Shown in pieces: positions 39,901-52,500 of a stretch of DNA of 64,000 bases (positions are counted from its first letter, which is position 1; each line of letters opens with the position of its first letter). The position numbers and the translations under genes were made by a program. This DNA is from Euptelea pleiosperma. Its lineage: Eukaryota; Streptophyta; Magnoliopsida; Ranunculales; Eupteleaceae. The stretch covers positions 23,066,154-23,130,153 of the forward strand of contig CM068552.1 in assembly GCA_035048495.1 (NCBI GenBank), in the 5' to 3' direction. The notes beneath the pieces are model-generated. The model did not search any database, was not told the origin of the DNA, and saw only the letters and a program-made list of their open reading frames with translations.

Positions 39901-42900
39901 TTCATCAAAGAGAAACTTCCACAAGGATTGATTTGTACTCCGTATGTGAGAACACAGGAACAGGTTGCCGACATACTCATAAAGGGGGTGAACAAGTCTA
40001 TTCTTCATACCTTGACTGGCAAGTTAGGCATGATGGATATCTTCGCACCAGCTTGAGGGGGAGTGTTGGAGTTTATGTAATACACCCACGTGGGTGTCTC
40101 AAGTGGGCTGCGTCTCACTTCCCCCGTGGGGCTTTTTTGGGTTTTCACTATTCACGTGAATAGTGTCACGTGAATAGTGTCACGTGAATAATGTTCTCCT
40201 TTGTAGGGTTTCTCCCCATCATATATATATATAGTGTGTGAGAGAATGAATTAACAATTCATTCTCTCCTCTTCTCACAACATCTCTCTCTAACCCTAAT
40301 ATCCTTCTCCACCTTTCGCCTCCATTACACTTTTTCCCTCTTCTATCTACAACCTTCATTTACTGGTTACGAGTATGAATGTATCGTCTTGTTTCATGGA
40401 AGCTTCCATGAATGTATCATCTCATTTCTTCGAGTAGTTGAAAAAAGTTTTCCCTGTTAAACTATTGCTTCTTCATATGTAGACATCTCATTTCGTTTTG
40501 TTCGAGGCATCTTGTTTCAGTAGGGTACCAAAACGATACAGAGGGGAATTTATTGTCTCGTGCCAAAAGTCTAATTTAAGCACTAAAACTAGTTTAGAAT
40601 CTTATTTTCATGGTATATGTACTTCTATAATGTATATAAATGCTAAAAACTAAATTTGTAGCCTAACTAAGTATTACAAATGGTTTAATCTCATTGGGAC
40701 ATTTCTTTGTTTTTCTATTATCTTGTTCCATCAAGAACCTTATTTTCTTGGTATACGTGTCTTTTATAACGTATATAAATGTTAAAAAGACAGATGAAGC
40801 CTAATTGGGCACTAAAAATGGTTTAATATTATTGAGACAATTATTGTTTTTCATTGTATTGTTCCATTTCATTCTCGGTTAGCTGATCGAACGAGACAGC
40901 TCGACCGAGATGGAATGAGTGATGAGTTCTACTTTTAAAATTAAAGTTTTTATGCAACAAATATAACATTACACATATGTATTCTCTTGTTTATAAGTAT
41001 ATAATACAAACTATAAAATATCTTATCATATATAAGAAAACAATTACTTTGTTTCACATTATTTAATATATTGCCGAGTCCACGGATCCTATTTTTCAAA
41101 GCTCGTTGAGTCGGATACGCCGCACCCATGTCAGACTCTGATACTCGTACCTGTATCAATGCAACATAAGTTACCAATTTGTTTTTTAACAGTTATTGTT
41201 GAAAAGGGCATACTTGTAATTGTTCAATTTATGTAGTGCGATTTTGTCATTTTTTTATTTTATTATAAAGTATAAATATATAGGGGGAGTTGGGCCACGT
41301 TAATATCTCCCACTCTTAAAATTTTTTCTTCTCTCTTCTTTCTTCCTTTCTTTCCTCATTATCAAAACCCTAACCCTAAGAATAGATTGGGGTTTATATT
41401 TTATCTTGGTATCCAAGGCAAATGAATTTCGCGAAATTATCGAAATATTTTCATTTTCTAGGTTACCGAGCGAATTTATCGAAATATTTCCATTTTCTAG
41501 GTTACCGATAGGAAAGAATACATACATGGAAATAATGTTAAATTTTACGAAATATTTCCTTTCATGTCGAAATTTTTTGTGAACAGTAAATTTCGATCAA
41601 TTGACAATGTAAATATATATTATATCAGTCGAAATGTTTCGACATGTATAGAAACATTTCAATTGAAGGTAGGAAACATCCCATTTGAGCTCCAAATTGT
41701 CACAAATCCCATATTTGACCCATTTAACCCCTTTTCATATTTTTTTTAATTAGAAAAGACCAATCCATTGTAGATTTTTTATTAACGGATTGATCATAAA
41801 TTGAATCCCATTTTAGAGTTATTTCAAATTCGAAATGGATGTAAGTATAAAATTTCTTGCTATCGTTTCTTCCTACAATAGATAGGTTAGGTGTAAATGC
41901 ATCAAATATATGAATCTATGATGCATTTTCTTTAGGGTAAAATTTTGAAATTTAGGAAAAACACCAATTTCATTGGTTTTACCCTAAACGTCCATAATTG
42001 TGCATAAATTGATTATATGTTGCATAACTTAGACTGTTTTACAAGTTGGTTGGGTTTTTTTAAATAAAATATTTAAACATTCAAAAAATTAAGTAAATGT
42101 TATAAGTTAACAATAAATAGGTTTTCTAAAATTATGCATAATTGTAAGCGAATAAGGATTCGTTAATACCTTGATTTATGACTTATTTTATAATTAACAA
42201 TTAAATTATAGTTATTTAATTAAATAATTTCTTGACTGACTATCAGATACCTGTCTCAAATATTACAGACCGCTATGGTCATTCATTTCCACACTACATG
42301 TGGGTTGTATATCATAAATTGATAGCTAATGAGTGTGTTTTTATCATTGTTTTATCATTTCCCAAACTTTCCACAACAATTTTTGGAATATTTCCATCAT
42401 TTCCGCATTATTTCCGTCATTTCCGCGAAAAATGTATTATTCTCACCCTGGTCAAAATATTTCCATTTCTGGGATGGTCGAAATAAACCTCGAAACCGAA
42501 TTTTATTTCTTTGTTGGTATCAGAGCCTAAACAAAACCATGTGGATTTTTCTAGGGTTTAGTGTCACGTGAACATTGTTATGTGAACAATGGAGAAAAGA
42601 AATCCCAGAGTCTGAAAATCACACTAGAGCAACTAGGGGAGCAATCCAGAAGTTGCTGAAGAACAATATTGCTAACATCAGCAGCCGTACGGACATGTAA
42701 TACTGATCAAGCCGAACAAGGTTTTACGTTGACGCCGCTGAGTAAGGTTTCGCGGAGTTTGGATGTGTTTTGAGGAGTCAGTAATGTTTTCGCTCCTCTA
42801 ATGTTACTACCCAAGCCCGTTTTTGAGTTTTTTGATTTGTGAAAATTAGAACAAAGGGTTTTTTGTGCCTGGTTTGTGAGATCCAATCAATATATGGGCT

Positions 42901-45900
42901 GTGATTCTGTGAAGCCTGTTTTTGATGATTGTGTGATTTGTGTGGATCCTATAGTGTGCTGGCTTGCGTAAACCGGACAAGGTGATAGTTATTTGCTGAT
43001 TGGTATAAGTATACTCATCTGAAGTGATTAAGATGACTTACAGCAGCAAAGTAAATGAAACTGGGAATAGTTTTATGACTCAAGGATGTTTTTCTTCTAC
43101 AATTGGCTCAGTGGACAATCCCAATCTACATATTAGAACTGTAAAGTTGAATGGTTCGTATTACCTAGAGTCACAATCAGCAAGAACGTTTATTAGAGGA
43201 AGAGGCAAACTTGGCTACATAAAATGGATGGATAAGTGAGCCATATGTACGGAGTCGTACATATGACAAGTGGGAAGCTGAAAATCTAACTGTAGTGTCG
43301 TGGCTCCTCCATTTTATGCAACCAGAATTAGCAGAGGATTTCTATTTTTTAATACAACGAAGGAGATATGGGATGCTATTTCACAGACGTATTCACAAGT
43401 GAAGAATTTTGCTCAGGTGTATCAGCTTAGTAAAGACACGTCTCACCATCGTTGGGGGGAAAAGACATTGCTGGGTTTGCTTCGCTTCGAAATATGTGGG
43501 AAGAATTATATCACCGAGTCTTTTGAACCTATTTGTAGGGAAGATGCAGCGGCCTATAAGAAAGTATAAGGGACTTGCATTTTTGAGATCTTAGGTGGTC
43601 TCAACTTGAAATATGAATTGGTTGGAGTTCTGATTCTTAGTAAAGATAAACCTCCCTCTCTAAATCAAGTGTATGCTCTAGTACAAAATGAAGACAGGCC
43701 AAATTGTATACCATTTGCGAAGTCAGGGGACCATGTGAGAGACATTCTTAGGTTAGGTGTTGCTAGACTGTCTAGAATTTTATGCAAGTTGGGCATAATT
43801 GATATCTATGTACCAACTTGAGTGGAGTATTGAAAAAGGGCATACTTGTAATTGTTATAAATAGACAGCAGGGAGCTGGCCAACTTTAACGTCTACCACT
43901 CCTAAAATCTTTTCTTCTCTCTTTTTTTTTTATCAAACCCTAACCCTAAGAATAAATAGGGTTTATATTTCATCTAAAGGGAAATAAAAGACACATACAC
44001 CATGTAAATATGATTCTAAACCTGTTTTAGTACTTAAATTAGGCTTTTGGCACGAGACGATACATTCCCCTATTTATTGTCTCGGTACCCTACCAGAACG
44101 AGATGTCTTGGCTGAGACGGAACAAGATTTTGAACCGTTTAATGTACTTGTGAAAGAATTTGTTGCAGCCATTAAAATTTCACTGTCTGCCTTAAGAGAG
44201 ACTCTTCAGATTCAGGGATGGAACTAGAATTCTGCACAGCAGCCTTTTCTTGAGGGCTACAGATTCATCTTCAAAATGCAGATGCAGTTGGACTTGAATT
44301 CTCTCCATTTCAAAAAGAGCAACTTAAAGATTAACATCAATCTTCCTGAATTTATCTCTATTCCATATCTTCAGTCTCTTTTTGACTTCTAGCTTCTGCA
44401 ATAAGATAAACATGGTACTACCTCGCATGAAAAATTTCCATGCTTCAACATTTTGAAGAAAATCTGGATGAGCAGTTATTGCTTCAAGAAATGTAAAAGG
44501 TTTTGGTCCAAATGGACATGGAATCTCAAAGATAAACCACAGCCAGACTATTATCTGAGACACTTGGAGGAAGGAAATTTGCTTCAGAATCACCAAACAA
44601 GTTGCGCTAGTGCACATGAACTAAAACTTTAACTTTGTTGCAATACGATTTGGTCAAACAGCTATTAGGCCCACTTATATTTGTTTGCTCTTTAGATCAA
44701 TGATACTTGCATCATCACCACATCTTTTGAAATCATGGCAAGCAATAGGATGAACGCCATCACCTCCCACTTTTTTGCTTGCCCCGTTGATAGCATTAGT
44801 TCCCTAGCAAATCCAGGCTTGATTCATGGAATTTGATCTACCGATAATGTGTCTCTCCAGACAGTATGCCAACTCACCAAAAATTTAACTGGTGTCTTTC
44901 CCTTCTGCTGAATGAACCAGTTCCCATCTTTATTATAATTAAATAAATGAAATCTAGCAGATAGTTGTATAGTCAACTGTAAGACAAGTGTTAATTTTTA
45001 GTTCATTTAGGTTTATTTCAACCAAAAACATCTTTTATTTTCATGAGGGCTTCAAGATATTTCCCAAGTGTTCATTAGCAGTGGCTAACCATAAGTCTAT
45101 AAGTAAAACCTATCTCCTACTTGATAACTAATCAGCAGTACGACCATATACAGCCTTTTGTGCAAAGTGTTTTCTAGCATAATACTTCACGAGTCATTAA
45201 GTGTACATGTCAATTGAAAACGCATTCTAATTTCCTGCCAGAGAGTTGCTAAATTCTATTAAGTCTTTTAGCAGGGTTTAGTTACATAGGTTAACCTTTT
45301 TTCTAACAGTGAGGTTGTCTTTGCTGGGTTGAATAATTTACTGCTCACCTCTACTTATAGGAAGGAACTTGATATTTTGTTTGTCAATGTAATCAATTGA
45401 AGATGTGATTAAATGAAAGGTCTCTTCCCTCACAAATTGTCTTTCACATGAACTGCAAACGTGTTATGTTCTTTTATTTTTATATTTATATAAAAATACC
45501 TGCTTTTTACTGGAAAGATTTTTCACTCAATGTGTCATTTATTGATGTTCTCTCATTGCCTGACTTCCAGGTATCAGGAAAGTGAATTGGTAAAGCTTGA
45601 CATTCAGATCAATGGTGATCGTGTAGAACCATTGGCAACCATTGTCCACAGGGATAAGGTGATTTAAAGTTAGTGAATAATAGGGTAAGCCTGAGGCTCA
45701 CAGTGATTTGCATGGTAAGGAAATCCGTGCATATGTTGGCATTTGCAAGGTTTCTGTACCTCAGGAACACTGCATGTTGCAGCTACGAGGCATGGATTTC
45801 CTTAGCGCATGGTGTAACCTTGGGTGTGCTTACAAGTTATAACTGCTTTTTGAAAAAAAAATCTCCATTTCTTCAATTAATAGGTGTGTGTGTGTTATAC

Positions 45901-46537
45901 TCAAGGTTTAAAATTTCGTTTCGGAGGAATGTCTCTGTCAAGTGAAAAATTGAGACAAACTCCGAAACGAAACGAAACATTGAAAAAATGGCGAAACATC
46001 GAAATCTCCAAAATATTCCCAAAACCATGAAATCATATTTTTTTTTTTGATTGTATCGTAATGTCTTGGCAAAACAAATCGAAACGTTACAAAACATTCC
46101 GAAATGATATGAAACATGTTTTGTTTCGGTTCTCTTAAATTCCGAAATGTTTCGTACGTAACATTCCAAAATTGCATTATACATATATACAATGGGGACT
46201 TAATAGTATCCACTAATACTAAGTGCTCCCTTGAGAAAATTATCTGATACCTTGAAATATGTGCAGTAACAAGATATCAGATGCAATTTGTCAATGAAAT
46301 GAGGCTGAAAACAATACAAAGCTCATCCCAGTTTTAGATGAACTGAATCTGCCTAATATGAGTAAACAGGAAAGTATGAGACTGGATGATAAGCACAATA
46401 ATCTACATAGATAGTCAACAAGAATCATTGAACCTGAGTTGCGAAGCTTAATGGCAAAGTATACCTTATGGTACCCCAAGTATTTTAACAAGTTTGGTGA
46501 CCTTATTAAGGGTCAGTAAGTATTATATATGCTTTTA

Positions 46538-46569
<32 letters not shown>

Positions 46570-49500
46570 ATATATTATATTTTTAATAAGATTGTGATGC
46601 ATATTAGTAAGTTATATGTGTGATATAGTCTGGCGGCACACTGTAGTTACTCCAGGGCGATAAGAATGTTAGGGAGAACCTTATCTCCATGGCATATTAA
46701 GAGTGGGGGCTTTTAGCAATTATTGGAGGGGGGTTTATTAATAAGATAATGTTGGTCTTTTAACTTTTGGGCCCAATGAATTGGGCTGAACTTTTAAATA
46801 GCCTGGGCCCAACCCAAACTCAATTAAGTGAGTTGAGTCACTTAAGTGGGTGGGCCGACCAAGAACTAAAAAATGTGTCACCTAATAGAGATTTCTCTTA
46901 AAAACATAAGGGACCACTTAAGTAAGTGGCCCCCCTCCTAAAAAAATGCGTCCCCCTTTATTAAGTTAATTTAAAAACTTAAGTGACCACTTAATAAGTA
47001 AATAGAATTCAATTCCATCTTTGATTTTTCATAGTCACATTTACCTATGACCGCCCTCGTCATCTCTATCCTAACTTGGGTCCCCATAATAAAACTGTTG
47101 TATGATGTGCAAGGAAATTACAAATCAATGTTAAATTCAATCTGAACAACAAACAATAACAGTTTACATTGTAAAAAGATTATATGCTTTTCATAAAAAT
47201 CCTAGAATATGTCATTCATGCATACATTTGTTGCCTTAATGGGTTTCCTGGTCAATTTATTTTATACAAAATTGAAATTATATTAATTTTAAATTACGAA
47301 AAACAATATTAGAAATAGGAAGTCAATCCATTTATGTGCTTCCTATTTATTTCTATTTTCTGAAATTTCCATTTTTTAAATGATATCGTTTTTATTACAA
47401 AAAATAATAATATAAACAGATAGTTAAGGCCTATTTTGCATTGATATGGTACTGGTTTCAGATTCTGACATGGGTATGGAGTGTCACTCAATGAGCCTTG
47501 CAACATACGATTCGTGGACTCAACAACAAAGTGATTGTTTGGGTATATAATAATGAGGATAATAGTGCATAATGTAACAGGTTTCTTACGCTTTGTACCA
47601 TATACTTGTAGACAAAAAAATACATATACCTAGGCTCTGTATGGTGATCAGCAAAAAGTTTTACAGTAAAAGGATTTGTATGTTAGAAAGTGTTGATACA
47701 GAAATAGTTTTAATTGGGATTTGTACGTTAGAATGTGTTACTATTAAATCCCGGAGTTTTAATTATTTTACAGGCATATTCTGCTAAAATGAATAAAAAA
47801 TATTTTTTACGACAGAAAGTAATCCGACCTAGTTATAAATCAAGAGAAAAAACTTGACATATATTTAAATAGGAACAGGTTCCAAGGACCTAAATTTTCA
47901 CCGAAGCTCTCAGGCATGGATTCCGAGAATCCAACTGTGGTTTTGCTTTGGCAAAATTGAATGCCAGCTCAGCACTATCAACCACCATTGGATTCTCGGG
48001 ATTCATGGATGATATTTTCAATGAAAATTTATGTCCAAAAATTTAGGTCTGCGGATCCCGACCCATTTAAATAAATCCTATGTGTTTATTAGGGTGAAAA
48101 GAAAAGAAATTGGGGTTTTCCCAAATTTTTCGTAATTTTTGCCCGAAAAATCATAAAATTTATCTAATAAATTGTGTGTGAATGCATCATTGACCTGTAG
48201 TATACTTACACATTGTAATACTATTGTTGCTAAAATGTGTGAAAGAAACAAGAAATTACAGAAACTGGCTTTTATCGAAGAAAAACTTCAAAAATACACA
48301 ATCCGAGGAGCGTTTCATCTTGGTTCTAATTCCTACAATATGTTTTTCACTCGAAAACCCTTAATGGAGTGGTCTTTTTTTACCTACGAACCTCCCATAA
48401 GCGAGCAAATGTGGAAAAAAGATGATATAAGTGGTTAAAACACTTCTCATCTATTTTTAAAATTTTGGTCCTTAACAGTAAAATTCGCCAAAATATTATA
48501 GGTATAGTTCAATTTGCCATTCGACAAAATTCGCCAAAAAGCTCAGCTAATTAACTTAAATGATATGAAATTGAATGTTTTGCTTACATCAAGCTTGAGT
48601 GCTTGCCATTTATCTTTGGTTTCATTTTATGCCAGAAAATATCAGGTAATATGTCTTTATTTGTTGGAACAAATAAAGGCTTTACTTGGATTACACCCAT
48701 GTTTTTTCTTATAAGGGGACAATTGACTTGTATGTGCTTACAAATAAAATTTGTTGGAGAGAACAATGTCAGCTCATATATCAGAACTAAAAGATTGGTT
48801 AATTCAGTTATTTGTACTTACAGATAATTGTTTTGGGGCGTTGAGAAGCATGCACTGACTAATGCATAGGGGTGAAATAACAAAAGAACACATTCGAGAC
48901 TGTCTTGCCATCTTTTTCTTTCATGCTTTACTCTTTAACTTGCTGAAAAGAAAGATACAACTGATTAGTCAGTCTATATTAGTGCATGGTTTTAAATGTT
49001 GACACATGTCGGCATATATCGGTCAACATATGTTGACATCCATGGTTCTTGACGTGAGATGCTCTGGGAATATGATTACCGGCATATTATTAAATGTCGG
49101 AACTGTGGACATATTTTGGTACTTGTTGGTGGAAATGTAATGGTTCTTTTTTTTTTTGGTAGATACAAAAAACTTACAAAAGTATGGAAGACGTACATAA
49201 TTTGGAAATATTGTGAAATTGACTTTTTTGCAATATGTCATTTGTCATGTTGGTAATTTCATGATGAAACTCTCTCAAAACCCTTTCATACCCGGTTTGT
49301 TTACCATAACACTTTTCTAGAGGGTTAATCCACAAAAAGATTACTCTATTGTTTTCATTAGAAACCTTGCTCAAAACTTACTAGAAGTCTAGAATAATCC
49401 ACAAATTTTCTTCCAGATTAGGAAACTATGCGATTTTCACATGACAAAATCATTCTATTTTTCACTTTGAGACGGCTGCCCCTGCTCTCCAGCTTGGGAT

Positions 49501-52500
49501 TCCAGGGGCCTTTGGGCCCCCCTTTACTCGCTCTGGCCATAGAGAGGTTAGATAGAATTTGAGAGTTGACATACAAACTCAACATATTTGGCCAAATTTG
49601 AACATCATCTACACAAACATCCGTTGTGCATTACTCCACAGACTACGAGAGAAAAGCTACTGAAAATTGAAAGAGAATGGAGGAAGATTATTTCACCACT
49701 CCACAGGATATGCAAGAACAACGGCACACTTAGATGAACTCATTCCAGTTAGGAATCACACCCCATCACAGCAATCTTGATACCATAAACGTAACTTGTT
49801 CAATTCTTTTTTCTCAGAAGTGTGGAGTACATAGGTATTTATAGATGTCTGGACAGCACCCTTAAAGGATTTACAAACTCCCAAGAACCTTATTCTGATG
49901 ACTTTCTTATTTCTAGTTACAAAAGTTTTCAATAAAGAATCCTACTACAAAATCAACTAGACATAAAAACTAAGTATGGCATACTAGACCCAAATTAGTA
50001 TTTATCGTCTACAAACTTTCTAGCACTGAAAATAGAAACTTCTAAGGGCCTGTTGTGAGAAAAAGAGTTCCGATGGCAAATATTTAGCCAGACAAATATT
50101 ATCTTGGCTAAATATTTGTTCATATCAATATTTAACGTTTGGTACGTGTATTAGCTAGCTTACTTCATTTTCTTTCAATTTGTGTGGTCCCACATCTTAG
50201 AGTAAGTCAAATATGGCTTAGGCGAGTGTGGGACCCACATATTAGATCACAGGATCCAAAAAACTCATTTTTATTGAAAATAGTGATTTTCCCACGAGAA
50301 AATATAATTTTCCCACCAAGGCTTATTTGGTGTGAAAATATTTACTCAGGAGGGGAGGTGATCAAATGTTTTCCTGCTGCAGCGGGCAAAGTTGTGGGCC
50401 CGGCTAAATATTGGGCGTGGGCAAATGCGTGCCAAACCTGCCCGGGCAAATATTAGTGCCCCCAAATATTTTATTTTCCTGCCACGGTGGCCTACCAAAC
50501 ATGCCCTAAATGGTAAAACCAAGGAAATAAATTTCGGTTTCGAGGTTTACTTAGACCAGCCCGGAAATGGAAATATTTCGACCAGGGTGGAAATAATACA
50601 TTTTCGTGGAAATGATGGAAATAATGCGGAAATGATGGAAATATTATAGAAATGTTTGGGAAATGATAAAACAAGCCTAAAAACACACTCATAAACTATC
50701 AAACCATAATATACAACCATATGTAGTGTGGAAATGAATGACCATAGCGGTCTGTAATATGTTGAGACATGCACTGATAGTCAGTCCAAATATTATTTAA
50801 TTAGATAACTATTATTTAATTGCTTATTTAAAAAAAAAATCATAAATCAAAGTATTAACTAATCTTTATTCACTTACATTAGCGTCTTAATATTATATAA
50901 TTTTAGAAAACCTATTTATTATTAACTTATAACATTACTTAACTTTTTGAATGTTTAACTATTTTTTTGGGAAAAATATTTAACCCAACAAACTTGTAGA
51001 ATGAGCTAAGTTGTGCATATAATCCATTTATGCACAATCATGGATGTTTAGGGTAAAAACCAATGAAATTAGGGTTTTCCCCAAATTTTAAATTTTTACC
51101 CTAAATGATTTTCAATCTTTGCACAAGTCAAGTGTAAATGCATCATAGATTCATAGAATTAATGCATTTACACCTAATCTATCTATTTGTTGCAAGAAAC
51201 GATAGCAAAAAATTTTATTGTTAACGCGAAATATTTCGACATGGATGGAAACATTTTGTGTATGTATTCTTTCCTGTCGGTAACCTAGAAAATAGAAATA
51301 TTTCGTTAATTTCGGGAAATTTATTTCCTTGGGTAAAACTATAAATTTTTGGACCCTAAATAAAACATTTTGGTAATTTCGCGGAGAGACCCTAGGAATT
51401 TAACTTCAAAGGAGGCCTTTTCTTGGGTCTGTTGGACCTGGCTGTGAGCCTCCAATGGTCCGCAGTTTAGTTGAAATCAGTTTTGGATTTTCTCAGTCCA
51501 GCTCCCTCCTGTGTCATTTATTTATTGAGACTGAATTAATAGTAAGTTAGCTAGCCTCTTTGGTGAAAATTGCCATTTGGCACCATATGATGATAAAATG
51601 CGTTCCTCATGCCATCTTTTGCAGGCTTATGCTGTAGGGCGGGCTTTGACTCAAAAACTGAAGGAGCTTATACCACGGCAAATGTTTAAAGTACCCATCC
51701 AAGTAAGATCCATTTCTTTCTGATTACAAAAAAAAAAAAAAAAAACATCCATTTCTTTCTACATTGGGTAGTGCACTTAGGAGTTCTTAGAATTCTAAGA
51801 ACCATATCTTGATAAGTAGTGGTTATTGTTCTTGAGAAAAGTGTTCTAAACTTGACTATCCATGTGCTATATATATTGGATTTTTCTTTCTTTTGTTCCT
51901 TTCTTTATCGCTTCAAGAAAAAATGATGTTTGTAGTCTGTATATTAATTACGTCCCTGTTGCTTTAAGCTATTACTTGTAACTTGAAATGAAAAAACCAC
52001 AATATATCAAGTTAATTTTCCCATTTGGAGATTGTAAAATATATCCTTATCTAATATTTTTGGATCCAATTGCATTTTCACAAACAAAATTAATGTTCTT
52101 TGGAGAAATTGGAATGCATATTAGTTGTATGTCCCAAGAAACATCAAGCACCCAAAAAAGTGCAATTATTGCCTGCAAGTTTGTTTATCGGGTTTTCATA
52201 ATCTAGCTCTTTAATGAATTTGTAACAAGATCATGAACAAATTTTTGTATGAATCTGGGTTGTAAAGAACTAAATTAACCTATGTAACAAGGACACGGAC
52301 ACGGGTGTCGGTGTCCGACACGGCAACATAAAAAATACGATACGTAGACACGTCCGTACATATATTAATTATAATATATTAATACATATGAATGCTTAAA
52401 ATTATTAATAAAATAACAAAAAATAGAAAATAAAGCAGACAATATATATTAATTTATTATTGTATGGAGGATGGAACACGCCAACCCACTTTTAGGAATC

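Larger units (their letters stand above)
31871..40371 (+). mobile_element. Copia LTR retrotransposon, nearly full length, dead
   Basis: 5' LTR 31871-32146 (TGTTGG...CAACA), tRNA-iMet primer site TGGTATCAGAGC at 32147, gag, protease, integrase, RT and RNase H in Ty1/copia order, purine-rich tract TTGAGGGGGAG at 40053-40063, and 3' LTR 40064-~40371. The 3' LTR lacks its last ~16 bp, so no target duplication can be read. The 5' LTR lacks ~39 bp after CCCACGTGGG that the 3' LTR keeps. About seven substitutions separate the last ~145 comparable LTR bases, so the insertion is old. A 2,815-bp solo LTR interrupts it at 34329-37143; without that, internal sequence is ~5.1 kb. Sense orientation in intron 15. 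Confidence 0.93.

Noticed and set aside
38836..40056. 406-codon open frame as a functional reverse transcriptase gene
   Set aside because: It is the end of a Copia polyprotein with three stops just upstream, no start context, and broken gag and integrase; kept only as a pseudogene.
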